Shown here: positions 1-5,091 of the stretch, piece by piece | Position numbering within the stretch: the first letter of the stretch is position 1 | How the letters are laid out: each line of letters opens with the position of its first letter | Assembly (NCBI GenBank): GCA_023394215.1 | Contig: JAEXBH010000124.1 | Coordinates: 1 to 5,091 of the forward strand | Direction: 5' to 3' | Origin: Bacillota bacterium | GTDB lineage: Bacteria > Bacillota > Clostridia > Tissierellales > Peptoniphilaceae | Length of the DNA stretch: 5,091 nt | Program-made: the position numbers and the translations under genes | The notes under the pieces: model-generated | Told to the model about the DNA's origin: nothing | The model's input: the letters and a program-made list of their open reading frames with translations, nothing else | Databases searched by the model: none

Positions 1-411
1 TTGAAGGGTCTTGTAAGAAACTTTAGCCCAACCGCCTTGGCTTCCATAAAACTTGACGTATTCACCGGGTGTCAAATTAAGCAAAACTTTTGAATCTACC
101 GACTGAGAACTATAAACACTCGCTTCCTGTCCCACTTTTTTATATGCCTGAAGCTTATCACTGTAAGCTTGATCCTGATTTCCCTTAGGATTCGCTTTTT
201 CAGCGTTCAAAGCCTGATCTTTGTTATTTTCAACAATCTTGGCAGTGTCGGCATTTACGCTGCTGCTGTTAGGCAAATTTGCGCTTATAACAAAAGATAA
301 GGAAACAACAGCTATCAACCCAAGTGTAATATTTCTAATCCTCTTGAATTTTCTATCCCTATCTCTTCTTTTTTTTCTCTTTATTTGCCTTATTATCAAT
401 TCTTTACTCAT
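1..411 (-). CDS. SH3-domain envelope protein, N-terminal part (3' end beyond window)
   Basis: The frame is open from an ATG at 411 to the window edge, giving 137 residues with the C-terminus missing. The N-terminus is unusually basic (about residues 8-26, dense in K and R). It is followed by one hydrophobic segment at about 28-46, so this is a membrane anchor or a signal peptide with a long n-region; a possible signal-peptidase site is V-N-A at 52-54. Residues 47-90 form a polar, Asn/Lys/Gln-rich linker. From about 93, the pattern GQEASVYSS, then LLNLTPGEYVKF, then GGWAKV matches a bacterial SH3 (SH3b) fold, which commonly binds peptidoglycan. I infer an extracytoplasmic cell-wall protein; SH3b domains often precede a hydrolase domain (NlpC/P60, amidase or D,D-carboxypeptidase), but none is visible here. 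A GGAAGG Shine-Dalgarno sits about 9 nt before the ATG and a promoter lies at 450-478. The gene follows murI on the same strand, starting 79 nt after the murI stop. Confidence 0.8.
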   Translation of the reverse strand, partial: MSKELIIRQIKRKKRRDRDRKFKRIRNITLGLIAVVSLSFVISANLPNSSSVNADTAKIVENNKDQALNAEKANPKGNQDQAYSDKLQAYKKVGQEASVYSSQSVDSKVLLNLTPGEYVKFYGSQGGWAKVSYKTLQ

Positions 412-449
412 CTATATAAACCTTCCCGGGATTTTCTTATTTACTATTT

Positions 450-478
450 ATTATACAATATATAGTAAGGCTTTTAAA
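450..478 (-). promoter_or_regulatory. Sigma-A-type promoter for the SH3-domain gene
   Basis: On the minus strand a perfect TATAAT -10 box (450-455) lies 17 nt from TTTAAA (473-478), which matches the -35 consensus at four of six positions. The predicted start near 443 gives a leader of about 30 nt ahead of the ATG at 411. The -35 box begins only 12 nt past the murI stop codon, so the SH3 gene can be transcribed independently of murI. Confidence 0.65.
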
Positions 479-490
479 GCCATAAAATTA

Positions 491-1291
491 TTAAATCTTA
501 ACTATTTTGAAATTTTTTTGTAATTTTTTATCTAAAAATTTCTCAAGTCTTTCTGAAAATTTTTCCCTTCTGTCAGTGACATAAAATTCCAAACTTCCAA
601 GTCCCGCTCCTATTTGAGATTTAAGCAAATCAGCCTCTTTCAGCCTATTTTTCACAGCACTTGCCGTATCTGCAGAAGGATCTATAATCTTAACATCCTC
701 CCCTATGGCCCTTGAAAAATATTCAGTCCAAAGAGGATAGTGAGTACAACCCAAAATAAGAGCTTTGTAACCTTTATCCCTAAAAGGTCTTATGTAACTA
801 TCCACTAAATCTTGCGTATCTTCAACGCTCAATTCTTCCTCTTCAAGGTTTTTGACAACGTCTATACAAGCAACCTTTGACAAACTCACATTTTTATATC
901 TTTGCTCAACAAGCTGATCATACTTTCCGGCTTCACAGGTAGCCTTAGTAGCTGCAAGTAAAATCTTGTTGTAAGATTCATCTATACTTTCTACAGCTTC
1001 TTCCAAAACCGTGATAAAGGGAAGGTCATATTTATCTCTAAACGAATCAATAACGTAAGAAGATGCGGTATTGCAGGCAACAACTATAGCCTTAACATCT
1101 TTTGTCAACAAAAATTCTATATTATTTTTTGTAAATTCATATAATTGCTTGCTGTCCTTATCTCCGTAAGGACTATTTTTCAAATCCGCAAGATATATAT
1201 AATCCTCTTCGGGAAGCAAGCTTAAAAGCGCATTCAAACAGGTAATACCTCCTACACCCGAATCAAATATGCCGATTTTTCTATTATCCAT
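491..1291 (-). CDS. murI: Glutamate racemase
   Basis: This cytoplasmic, cofactor-independent enzyme interconverts L- and D-glutamate to supply D-Glu for the peptidoglycan stem peptide. The protein has 266 residues from the ATG at 1291, the usual family length. Visible signatures of the Asp/Glu racemase family are GIFDSGVGG near the N-terminus (Asp10, Ser11), the substrate-binding NSPYG at 39-43, catalytic Cys73 in VACNTAS, the TKAT segment at about 115-118, and the second catalytic Cys182 with His184 in LGCTHYPL. All key residues are present, so it should be active. An in-frame GTG lies three codons upstream at 1300, but the Shine-Dalgarno AGAGGTGG (1297-1304) overlaps it, so the ATG was chosen. 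The gene has its own promoter and lies behind the veg terminator. No strong terminator follows, so some transcripts may continue into the SH3 gene. Confidence 0.96.
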   Translation of the reverse strand: MDNRKIGIFDSGVGGITCLNALLSLLPEEDYIYLADLKNSPYGDKDSKQLYEFTKNNIEFLLTKDVKAIVVACNTASSYVIDSFRDKYDLPFITVLEEAVESIDESYNKILLAATKATCEAGKYDQLVEQRYKNVSLSKVACIDVVKNLEEEELSVEDTQDLVDSYIRPFRDKGYKALILGCTHYPLWTEYFSRAIGEDVKIIDPSADTASAVKNRLKEADLLKSQIGAGLGSLEFYVTDRREKFSERLEKFLDKKLQKNFKIVKI

Positions 1292-1296
1292 AGTAT

Positions 1297-1304
1297 CCAC
1301 CTCT
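1297..1304 (-). promoter_or_regulatory. Ribosome binding site deciding the murI start
   Basis: The minus strand reads AGAGGTGG, then five bases, then ATG at 1291. The alternative GTG at 1300 lies inside this site and has no Shine-Dalgarno at a usable distance of its own. This supports initiation at 1291. Confidence 0.7.
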
Positions 1305-1312
1305 GAAAATTA

Positions 1313-1341
1313 ATTTTACCACATCTATTCCTCTTTATAAA
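1313..1341 (-). promoter_or_regulatory. Extended -10 promoter for murI
   Basis: On the minus strand the sequence TGGTAAAAT (1313-1321) is an extended -10 element. TTTATA (1336-1341), at 17-nt spacing, is a weak -35 with four of six matches. The expected start near 1306 falls just upstream of the Shine-Dalgarno, giving a leader of only about 15 nt. The promoter lies immediately downstream of the veg terminator, consistent with separate transcription of murI. Confidence 0.5.
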
Positions 1342-1350
1342 CAAGGCAAG

Positions 1351-1375
1351 AAAAAACAGCGATATAAATCGCTGT
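1351..1375 (-). terminator. Intrinsic terminator of veg
   Basis: On the minus strand an 8-bp perfect stem (ACAGCGAT, 4-nt loop, ATCGCTGT at 1356-1375) runs straight into a run of T (1351-1355 plus the last stem base). It starts 7 nt after the veg stop codon. This is a textbook Rho-independent terminator and isolates veg from murI. Confidence 0.88.
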
Positions 1376-1381
1376 AAGCCT

Positions 1382-1624
1382 CTAAGACACTATCTTAATC
1401 TGAACTGTCGATGTAAGAACATCAGAATAAGTGTAGGACACCGTCCTCATCTCATCAAAATCGTTGTTAATCTTTACAGTAAACAAACTCGGGAATGCAT
1501 TTTCTATATATCCTTCTCTGGTTACAATCCTCTTTCTACCCCTATCCGCTTTTAGCAATACCTTCTTTCCGATATTTTCCTGAACTTCACTTCTAATAGC
1601 AGCTAAAGCTTCCGATCTTTTCAT
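1382..1624 (-). CDS. veg: Veg family protein
   Basis: A small soluble protein of 80 residues (81 if the GTG at 1627 is used), close to the 86 residues of Bacillus subtilis Veg. The match runs through most of its length: NIGKKVLLKADRGRKR (17-32), then a GYIENAFPSLFTVK stretch (38-51), then VSYTYSDVLTSTVQI (62-76), which aligns with VSYSYADILTETVEL recalled from B. subtilis Veg. In B. subtilis, Veg is very strongly expressed in vegetative cells and has been reported to stimulate biofilm formation by countering the repressor SinR. Whether that role holds here is unknown. AAAGG lies 8 nt before the ATG at 1624 and 5 nt before the GTG at 1627; the ATG is preferred, but the choice is not certain. 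The gene is monocistronic by appearance, with two tandem promoters upstream and a strong terminator just downstream. Confidence 0.92.
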   Translation of the reverse strand: MKRSEALAAIRSEVQENIGKKVLLKADRGRKRIVTREGYIENAFPSLFTVKINNDFDEMRTVSYTYSDVLTSTVQIKIVS

Positions 1625-1657
1625 CACATCACCCTTTACATATTATTTGATAAGAGT

Positions 1658-1686
1658 ATACTAACACATACGGGGTTGAAAGTCAA
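1658..1686 (-). promoter_or_regulatory. veg promoter, gene-proximal copy
   Basis: On the minus strand TTGACT (1681-1686), a 17-nt spacer and TAGTAT (1658-1663) form a sigma-A promoter. A TG dinucleotide one base before the -10 makes it also extended. The expected start near 1651 gives a leader of about 27 nt to the veg ATG. Confidence 0.75.
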
Positions 1687-1696
1687 GAAAATTATT

Positions 1697-1725
1697 ATTA
1701 TAACCGACCACCTAAAATTAGTCAA
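1697..1725 (-). promoter_or_regulatory. veg promoter, gene-distal copy
   Basis: On the minus strand TTGACT (1720-1725), a 17-nt spacer and a perfect TATAAT (1697-1702) form a near-consensus sigma-A promoter, the best in the window. The expected start is near 1690, and its transcript would pass through the second promoter, whose -35 box begins about 10 nt further downstream. It lies about 30 nt past the stop codon of the aminopeptidase gene. Confidence 0.82.
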
Positions 1726-1754
1726 GGTTTTTTATAGAATTTTTTTTCGATTTT

Positions 1755-3128
1755 TTACTCCAAAAATGCCTTATAAGCCCTGTAGGTTTCATACGCATCC
1801 GCCTTGGATACTATCTCTATAGGAGCATGCATAGAAAGCATACCGGTTCCGACATCCAAAACTTCCATTCCGTACTCTGCAAGTATATAGGCTATAGTTC
1901 CGCCGCCTCCCTGATCAACCCTGCCAAGTTCTCCGGTTTGCCAGATTACGCCCTTTTCATTGAACAGTTGCCTTATTTCCTGAACGAAACTTGCATTTGC
2001 ATCATTTGTCCCGCCTTTACCACGAGCACCCGTGTATTTGGCTATACCTACACCGCAGCCCATATGGCAGGCATTTGCGGATTCCATAACTTCTTCAAAG
2101 GACGGATCAAGAGCCGCATTAACATCAGCGGAAAGAACCTTAGAATTTGCCATCGCCCTCCTAAAAGACAAATCGCTTTTTCCAAGCAACACATTTAATT
2201 CATATACAAAATTTTCAAAAAACTTTGAAGTCATACCGGTATTTCCGACAGAGCCTATTTCTTCCTTATCAACAAGAAGAGAAACTGCTGTATTTTGAGG
2301 ATTTTCCACCTCAAATATAGCCCTTACATTTGCATAAGAACAGACCCTGTCGTCATGACCGTGTCCTATGATTAATGACCTGTCAAATCCAACTTCCCTT
2401 GCCTTTCCCGCAGGTACGGCCTCTATTTCGGCAACGGTAAAATCTTCTTCATCTATGTCATACTTTTCCTTTAATATTTTAAGGATATTAGCCTTAACTT
2501 TGCCCTCTTTGTCATCAGAATCCGCCGAATTCGAACCGACAATTATATTTAACTGCTCTCCCTTTATTAAATCTTCTCCGGTAAGTTTCATCTGGTCCTG
2601 AGCAAGATGCGGAAGCAAATCCGTAACATAAAATACAGGATCATTATCGTCTTCTCCTATAGATATTTCTATTTTCTTTCCCTCTCTATTATAGATAACG
2701 CCATGAAGAGACAGGGCTATAGTTGCCCATTGATACTTCTTTACCCCTCCATAATAATGAGTTTTCAAAAACGCCATAGACTCTTTTTCAAAAAGAGGAA
2801 CCTGTTTTAAATCAAGTCTTGGTGAATCTATGTGAGAACCTACTATATGCATCCCCTCTTCAAGATTTTTACCAAGCACGGCTAAAACTATGCCCTTTTC
2901 CTTATTTATACAATAAATCTTGTCTCCTGCCCCTATAGAACCCTTGTTAAGATAATAGGTCAAATCTTTAAAACCTTCGGCTATAGCCATAGCCTCCACT
3001 TCTTTAACCGCCAATCTCTCAGTTTTGGCTTTTGACAGGAAATCTATATAATCCTTTGAATAGGATTCAAGCTCCGACAATTCTTTTGCGCTCAAATTTT
3101 CCCATACATTTTTTCTTTCGTATTTCAT
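1755..3128 (-). CDS. M18 family metallo-aminopeptidase
   Basis: A 457-residue cytosolic zinc exopeptidase of the aminopeptidase I / aspartyl aminopeptidase family, at the usual family length. It removes N-terminal residues from peptides, probably for peptide turnover and amino-acid supply; substrate preference cannot be read from sequence. Expected di-metal ligands are visible in order: His99 in VGSHIDSPRLD, Asp259 in GHGHDDR, Glu289-Glu290 in VDKEEIGS (general base and ligand), Asp335 in SADVNAALDP, and His434 in LSMHAPIE. Other family signatures are GCGVGIAKYTGARGKGG (357-373) and a Gly-rich VDQGGGGT at 404-411. Ligand assignments rest on alignment from memory with DNPEP-type enzymes. No signal peptide is seen. 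AGGAGGT lies about 4 nt before the ATG and a promoter at 3154-3182 serves it. There is no hairpin terminator between its stop and the veg promoters, so read-through into veg is possible. Confidence 0.95.
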   Translation of the reverse strand: MKYERKNVWENLSAKELSELESYSKDYIDFLSKAKTERLAVKEVEAMAIAEGFKDLTYYLNKGSIGAGDKIYCINKEKGIVLAVLGKNLEEGMHIVGSHIDSPRLDLKQVPLFEKESMAFLKTHYYGGVKKYQWATIALSLHGVIYNREGKKIEISIGEDDNDPVFYVTDLLPHLAQDQMKLTGEDLIKGEQLNIIVGSNSADSDDKEGKVKANILKILKEKYDIDEEDFTVAEIEAVPAGKAREVGFDRSLIIGHGHDDRVCSYANVRAIFEVENPQNTAVSLLVDKEEIGSVGNTGMTSKFFENFVYELNVLLGKSDLSFRRAMANSKVLSADVNAALDPSFEEVMESANACHMGCGVGIAKYTGARGKGGTNDANASFVQEIRQLFNEKGVIWQTGELGRVDQGGGGTIAYILAEYGMEVLDVGTGMLSMHAPIEIVSKADAYETYRAYKAFLE

Positions 3129-3153
3129 AACTACCTCCTAAACAGATAATAAT

Positions 3154-3182
3154 ATACTACAACAAAGGTTAGTTTAACTCAA
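3154..3182 (-). promoter_or_regulatory. Promoter of the M18 aminopeptidase gene
   Basis: On the minus strand TTGAGT (3177-3182), a 17-nt spacer and TAGTAT (3154-3159) give a good sigma-A promoter, with the same -10 hexamer as the proximal veg promoter. The predicted start near 3147 gives a leader of about 19 nt holding the AGGAGGT site. Confidence 0.7.
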
Positions 3183-3199
3183 CTTTTTAATTTTCAAGC

Positions 3200-3228
3200 T
3201 TTAATCTTTAATTTTTTTGGGGTATAAT
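3200..3228 (+). promoter_or_regulatory. Promoter of the DUF1858 gene
   Basis: A perfect TATAAT (3223-3228) follows a T-rich run and GGGG. The -35 at 17-nt spacing, TTTAAT (3200-3205), is weak, with three of six matches. The expected start near 3235 gives a leader of about 23 nt to the ATG at 3258. It is divergent from the aminopeptidase promoter, with about 18 nt between the two -35 boxes. The weak -35 leaves room for an activator, but no operator is evident. Confidence 0.6.
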
Positions 3229-3245
3229 ATTAAAACTAAGTAATG

Positions 3246-3252
3246 AGGAGGT
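3246..3252 (+). promoter_or_regulatory. Ribosome binding site deciding the DUF1858 start
   Basis: AGGAGGT is followed by a 5-nt spacer and ATG at 3258. An in-frame ATG at 3243 sits upstream of and against this site, so it would place the Shine-Dalgarno inside the coding region (as Arg-Arg). The start at 3258 is therefore preferred. Confidence 0.85.
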
Positions 3253-3257
3253 CGATT

Positions 3258-3458
3258 ATGGAAAAAGAACAACTTCTTATAACACCCGATATGCTTATAG
3301 GCGACATTATCAGATTGAAGCCCAGAAGCCTTGGTGTTTTAATGAATTTCGGTCTTGGATGTGTTGGTTGCCCTGCAAGTCAAATGGAGTCATTGGAACA
3401 GGCGGCAGCCGTACACGGTTTAGACTTGGACTATTTAGTTGAAGCTTTAAATAGATAG
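3258..3458 (+). CDS. DUF1858 domain protein (CxxC redox-disulfide type)
   Basis: A 66-residue soluble protein made of one DUF1858 domain, the family also named hybrid-cluster-protein-associated redox disulfide domain. Family features visible are the start ITPDMLIGDIIRLKP (8-22), the pattern MNFGLGCVGCPAS (29-41) with the conserved pair Cys35 and Cys38, and the C-terminal helix pattern EQAAAVHGLDLDYLVEALN. The CxxC pair suggests thiol redox or metal binding, but the biochemical role of stand-alone members is not established; some family members are encoded near or fused to redox proteins. No such partner is in this window. It is the only plus-strand gene here, with its own promoter and a terminator directly after the stop, so it is probably monocistronic. 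Start chosen by the AGGAGGT site. Confidence 0.9.
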   Translation: MEKEQLLITPDMLIGDIIRLKPRSLGVLMNFGLGCVGCPASQMESLEQAAAVHGLDLDYLVEALNR

Positions 3459-3460
3459 CA

Positions 3461-3510
3461 ACATAAAAAGAAGCCGGAGAAAAAATTAAATCTCCGACTT
3501 CTTTTTATGT
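3461..3510. terminator. Bidirectional intrinsic terminator between convergent genes
   Basis: Two 20-nt arms (3461-3480 and 3491-3510) pair at 19 of 20 positions around a 10-nt A-rich loop; the one mismatch is C3474 against A3497. The core is CGGAGA/TCTCCG, flanked by an A-rich/T-rich section (AAAAAGAAG with CTTCTTTTT), so a T-rich 3' arm appears on either strand. It begins 2 nt after the DUF1858 stop and ends 15 nt before the ATP-grasp stop, so it can end both convergent transcripts. Confidence 0.9.
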
Positions 3511-3525
3511 AAATAACTTACTATA

Positions 3526-4545
3526 TTATTTTCTCAATTTAAATCCTAAGGCTTCTTCCAATTCCTTGAGTCTGCCTCTATCGCCTTCCAATTGTCCCTT
3601 TACTTGAAACAAGTCAAAACTCGGTGCACGATTTCCCTCGATTAAAACCGGACCCTTGTCGGTGATTGCAACATCCCAACCGATAAAGTGCCCCTTACAC
3701 CTTTTTGCAGCCTCAATACATAAATCTATACATTCTCTAAAATACGGAAACTTAAATCCCTTAAATTTAAATCCTGTAACAATATTTTTATCATAATAGT
3801 TAATAACCGGAATATTTGCAAAATAATCGTAGTTTACCACTCCCTCATCATCCAATATGCAGGAAGCTCCACCTAAAGAACAGTTGTCCACATCCGCATA
3901 TCCTATTGCTATTCTTGATGCCACAAAAGGGGTTTTTATATTTCCATCCATATCTTTAACAGTTATAACTCTCACGCTGTTTACCGCATTAACCGACAAC
4001 TTGGAAACTTCCGAATTTTGAACAATTCTTTCTTCAATAACTACAAAATTTTCTTTTACGAGTCTTTCATAGAAATCTCTATGAGACTCCCTTATATCCT
4101 TCAAAAAAATGCGTTTAACTTCGTGACCGCCGTAACCCGTAGGAGTTTTTATAAAAAATTCATCGTGCTTTTCAATGAAATTTTCAAAATCCTCAAAAGT
4201 ATCATATCTTAAATCAATAGTATCTATACCTTTCAGATCACTGAAGTTACGATTAAAAAGCCCCTTATCATCGAAATAATCATTATCGGCATCGCTTATC
4301 TTAAACTTATCCGTAATCATTTGATAATGAACCTTACCGCATACAAAAGTGTCCCTATATTCTTTACTTTTATTAAATTGAAACCCGAAAATGAAATACT
4401 CACCCCAGTTATAACCCTCTTTATAGCAATGATATAAATCTATGAACAAATCTAAATACGATCTTTTTGATTGCTCATGTCCCTGCTTTATCAGGGGCAA
4501 CACCTCTTTCCAGTTCATACTTAACATCTTTTTTATTATATTCAT
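3526..4545 (-). CDS. Sugar-transfer-associated ATP-grasp protein
   Basis: A 339-residue cytoplasmic protein resembling the ATP-grasp family found in surface-polysaccharide clusters (ATPgrasp_ST type). ATP-grasp enzymes join a carboxylate to an amine or similar acceptor through an acyl-phosphate; this member's substrates are unknown. Residues 1-60 form a family-like N-terminal region. The fold is seen in FIKTPTGYGGHEVKR (131-145; Lys133 and the Gly-rich loop for ATP), FVVIEERI (167-174; the acidic pair that holds adenine/ribose), NSVRVITV (189-196), and the metal-binding end GWDVAITDKGPVLIEGNRAP (289-308; Asp291, Glu303, Asn305). Catalytic-looking residues are intact. GGAGG stands about 5 nt before the ATG. 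It follows a flippase-like gene by 74 nt on the same strand with no clear promoter or terminator between, suggesting one operon in which it is the last gene. I infer it decorates a polysaccharide or its precursor. No glycosyltransferase is in view to support this directly. Confidence 0.82.
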   Translation of the reverse strand: MNIIKKMLSMNWKEVLPLIKQGHEQSKRSYLDLFIDLYHCYKEGYNWGEYFIFGFQFNKSKEYRDTFVCGKVHYQMITDKFKISDADNDYFDDKGLFNRNFSDLKGIDTIDLRYDTFEDFENFIEKHDEFFIKTPTGYGGHEVKRIFLKDIRESHRDFYERLVKENFVVIEERIVQNSEVSKLSVNAVNSVRVITVKDMDGNIKTPFVASRIAIGYADVDNCSLGGASCILDDEGVVNYDYFANIPVINYYDKNIVTGFKFKGFKFPYFRECIDLCIEAAKRCKGHFIGWDVAITDKGPVLIEGNRAPSFDLFQVKGQLEGDRGRLKELEEALGFKLRK

Positions 4546-4619
4546 AGCTCCTCCATAAATCTTCTACCGAAAATATATAAGTTTTCTCAACCTAAATCCT
4601 TACCATAAACCTATTTAAG

Positions 4620-5091
4620 CTATTTTTTAAGTCTTAAAAATCTGATAATTTTTTGAAAGAATGCCATATTCTCAATCGCTCCCAACAAGCCTAATTTATA
4701 TGATAAGAAGAAATAAGCAAGTCCCGAAAACGAACCGTAAACAGCCAACTGAAATACTTGATAAATTCTACCATTTCCTTCTACTACCCAGATTTGCCTA
4801 AAAACGAAAATCAAGATAAGCATCGCACATAAGGGAAGAGCAATTCCCTTAACAAGCCCACGCATTTTACTGAATTTAAATCTAACATATCTTTTTAAAT
4901 CGTAAGCTAAAATAACAATTATCAATATCTGACTTATTATACTTGATGCCAAGGCTCCCAAATAAGGAGGAATACCCAAGTAATTAAACAAGTAAATCAA
5001 AGGTAAATCAAAGGCCGCATTAAGAAATATACCTACAACATTGGCAATACAAACTATTTTGCCCATACCCATACTTTGCATAATCATACTG
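4620..5091 (-). CDS. Polysaccharide flippase-like membrane protein, C-terminal part (5' end beyond window)
   Basis: The reading frame is open through the right edge, so the Met at 5087 is internal and only about the last 156 residues of an expected protein of roughly 480 are present. Counting from that Met, four hydrophobic segments are seen at about 11-34, 43-62, 79-101 and 110-133, followed by a basic cytoplasmic tail ending in KK. The segment GKIVCIANVVGIFLNAAFDLPLI and the next one resemble the C-terminal bundle of the polysaccharide transporter (Wzx-like) / MATE superfamily. Such proteins move lipid-linked glycan units across the membrane. The superfamily also includes MurJ and drug exporters; the neighbouring ATP-grasp gene favours a polysaccharide role, which is inference. 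The next gene starts 74 nt after its stop. Confidence 0.75.
   Translation of the reverse strand, partial: SMIMQSMGMGKIVCIANVVGIFLNAAFDLPLIYLFNYLGIPPYLGALASSIISQILIIVILAYDLKRYVRFKFSKMRGLVKGIALPLCAMLILIFVFRQIWVVEGNGRIYQVFQLAVYGSFSGLAYFFLSYKLGLLGAIENMAFFQKIIRFLRLKK

Noticed and set aside
469..481. Inverted repeat GGCTTT/AAAGCC just after the murI stop, as a possible murI terminator.
   Set aside because: The stem is about 5 bp with a 3-nt loop and the following minus-strand bases are mixed (TTACTATAT), not a T run. It overlaps the -35 box of the SH3 gene promoter, which explains its conservation better.
221..523. Plus-strand open frame of 100 codons with hydrophobic residues, as a membrane protein.
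   Set aside because: It is antisense to the Lys/Arg-rich start of the SH3 gene and to the murI 3' end. AT-rich antisense readily yields Leu/Ile/Phe runs, and there is no Shine-Dalgarno ahead of it.
1628..1754. The gap upstream of veg as a riboswitch or small RNA gene.
   Set aside because: Two tandem promoters occupy most of it, and the remaining leader of about 27 nt is too short for a known riboswitch. No stable hairpin was seen.
1827..2810. Several plus-strand open frames of 67 to 123 codons within the aminopeptidase gene.
   Set aside because: All lie opposite a well-supported M18 coding sequence with intact motifs, lack ribosome sites, and encode nothing recognisable.
4018..4212. Plus-strand open frame of 64 codons inside the ATP-grasp gene.
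   Set aside because: It is antisense to conserved ATP-grasp motifs, has a Phe/Ile/Lys-rich composition typical of shadow frames, and no ribosome site.
4546..4619. A separate promoter for the ATP-grasp gene in the 74-nt gap after the flippase gene.
   Set aside because: A TTGAGA hexamer and a TATATAT run are present, but their spacing does not fit a sigma-A promoter (too close, and nothing -10-like at 17 nt). Co-transcription with the flippase gene is the simpler reading.
1..5091. Mobile elements, CRISPR arrays, tRNA or rRNA genes, and phage defence systems.
   Set aside because: No transposase, terminal inverted repeats, spaced direct repeats, cloverleaf sequence or rRNA-like stretch was found on either strand by reading.

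Overview
The window looks like an ordinary chromosomal stretch from a low-G+C Gram-positive bacterium (Bacillota). G+C is roughly one third by eye, the Shine-Dalgarno sites are strong (AGGAGG type), and the promoters are sigma-A-like TTGACT/TATAAT. A Veg-family protein, a stand-alone DUF1858 redox protein and an M18 aminopeptidase together point to an anaerobic clostridium-like organism, perhaps of the Tissierellia/Peptoniphilaceae. That placement is inference; the sequence alone does not fix the genus.

Left half, all on the minus strand. Reading in transcription order from the right, there is an M18 metallo-aminopeptidase (1755-3128), then veg (1382-1624) behind two tandem near-consensus promoters and ending in a clean intrinsic terminator (1351-1375). 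Next is glutamate racemase murI (491-1291) with its own extended -10 promoter, then the first 137 codons of a membrane-anchored or secreted SH3-domain protein (1-411), which runs off the left edge and has a promoter just after the murI stop. MurI supplies D-glutamate for peptidoglycan and the SH3 protein probably works in the cell wall, so this is loosely an envelope neighbourhood.

Middle. A divergent intergenic region (3129-3257) carries a minus-strand promoter for the aminopeptidase and a plus-strand promoter for a 66-residue DUF1858 CxxC protein (3258-3458), the only plus-strand gene. A near-perfect 20-bp inverted repeat (3461-3510) ends this gene and also the convergent gene beyond it.

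Right part, minus strand. The C-terminal third of a polysaccharide flippase-like membrane protein (4620-5091, cut by the right edge) is followed by a 339-residue sugar-transfer-associated ATP-grasp enzyme (3526-4545). This looks like the downstream end of a surface-polysaccharide operon; the ATP-grasp would be its last gene, closed by the 3461-3510 terminator.

No tRNA, rRNA, CRISPR, insertion sequence or attachment site was seen, and no gene-free stretch exceeds about 130 bases. I found no convincing new multi-gene system. The least understood element is the ATP-grasp/flippase pair, whose defining genes lie beyond the right edge.
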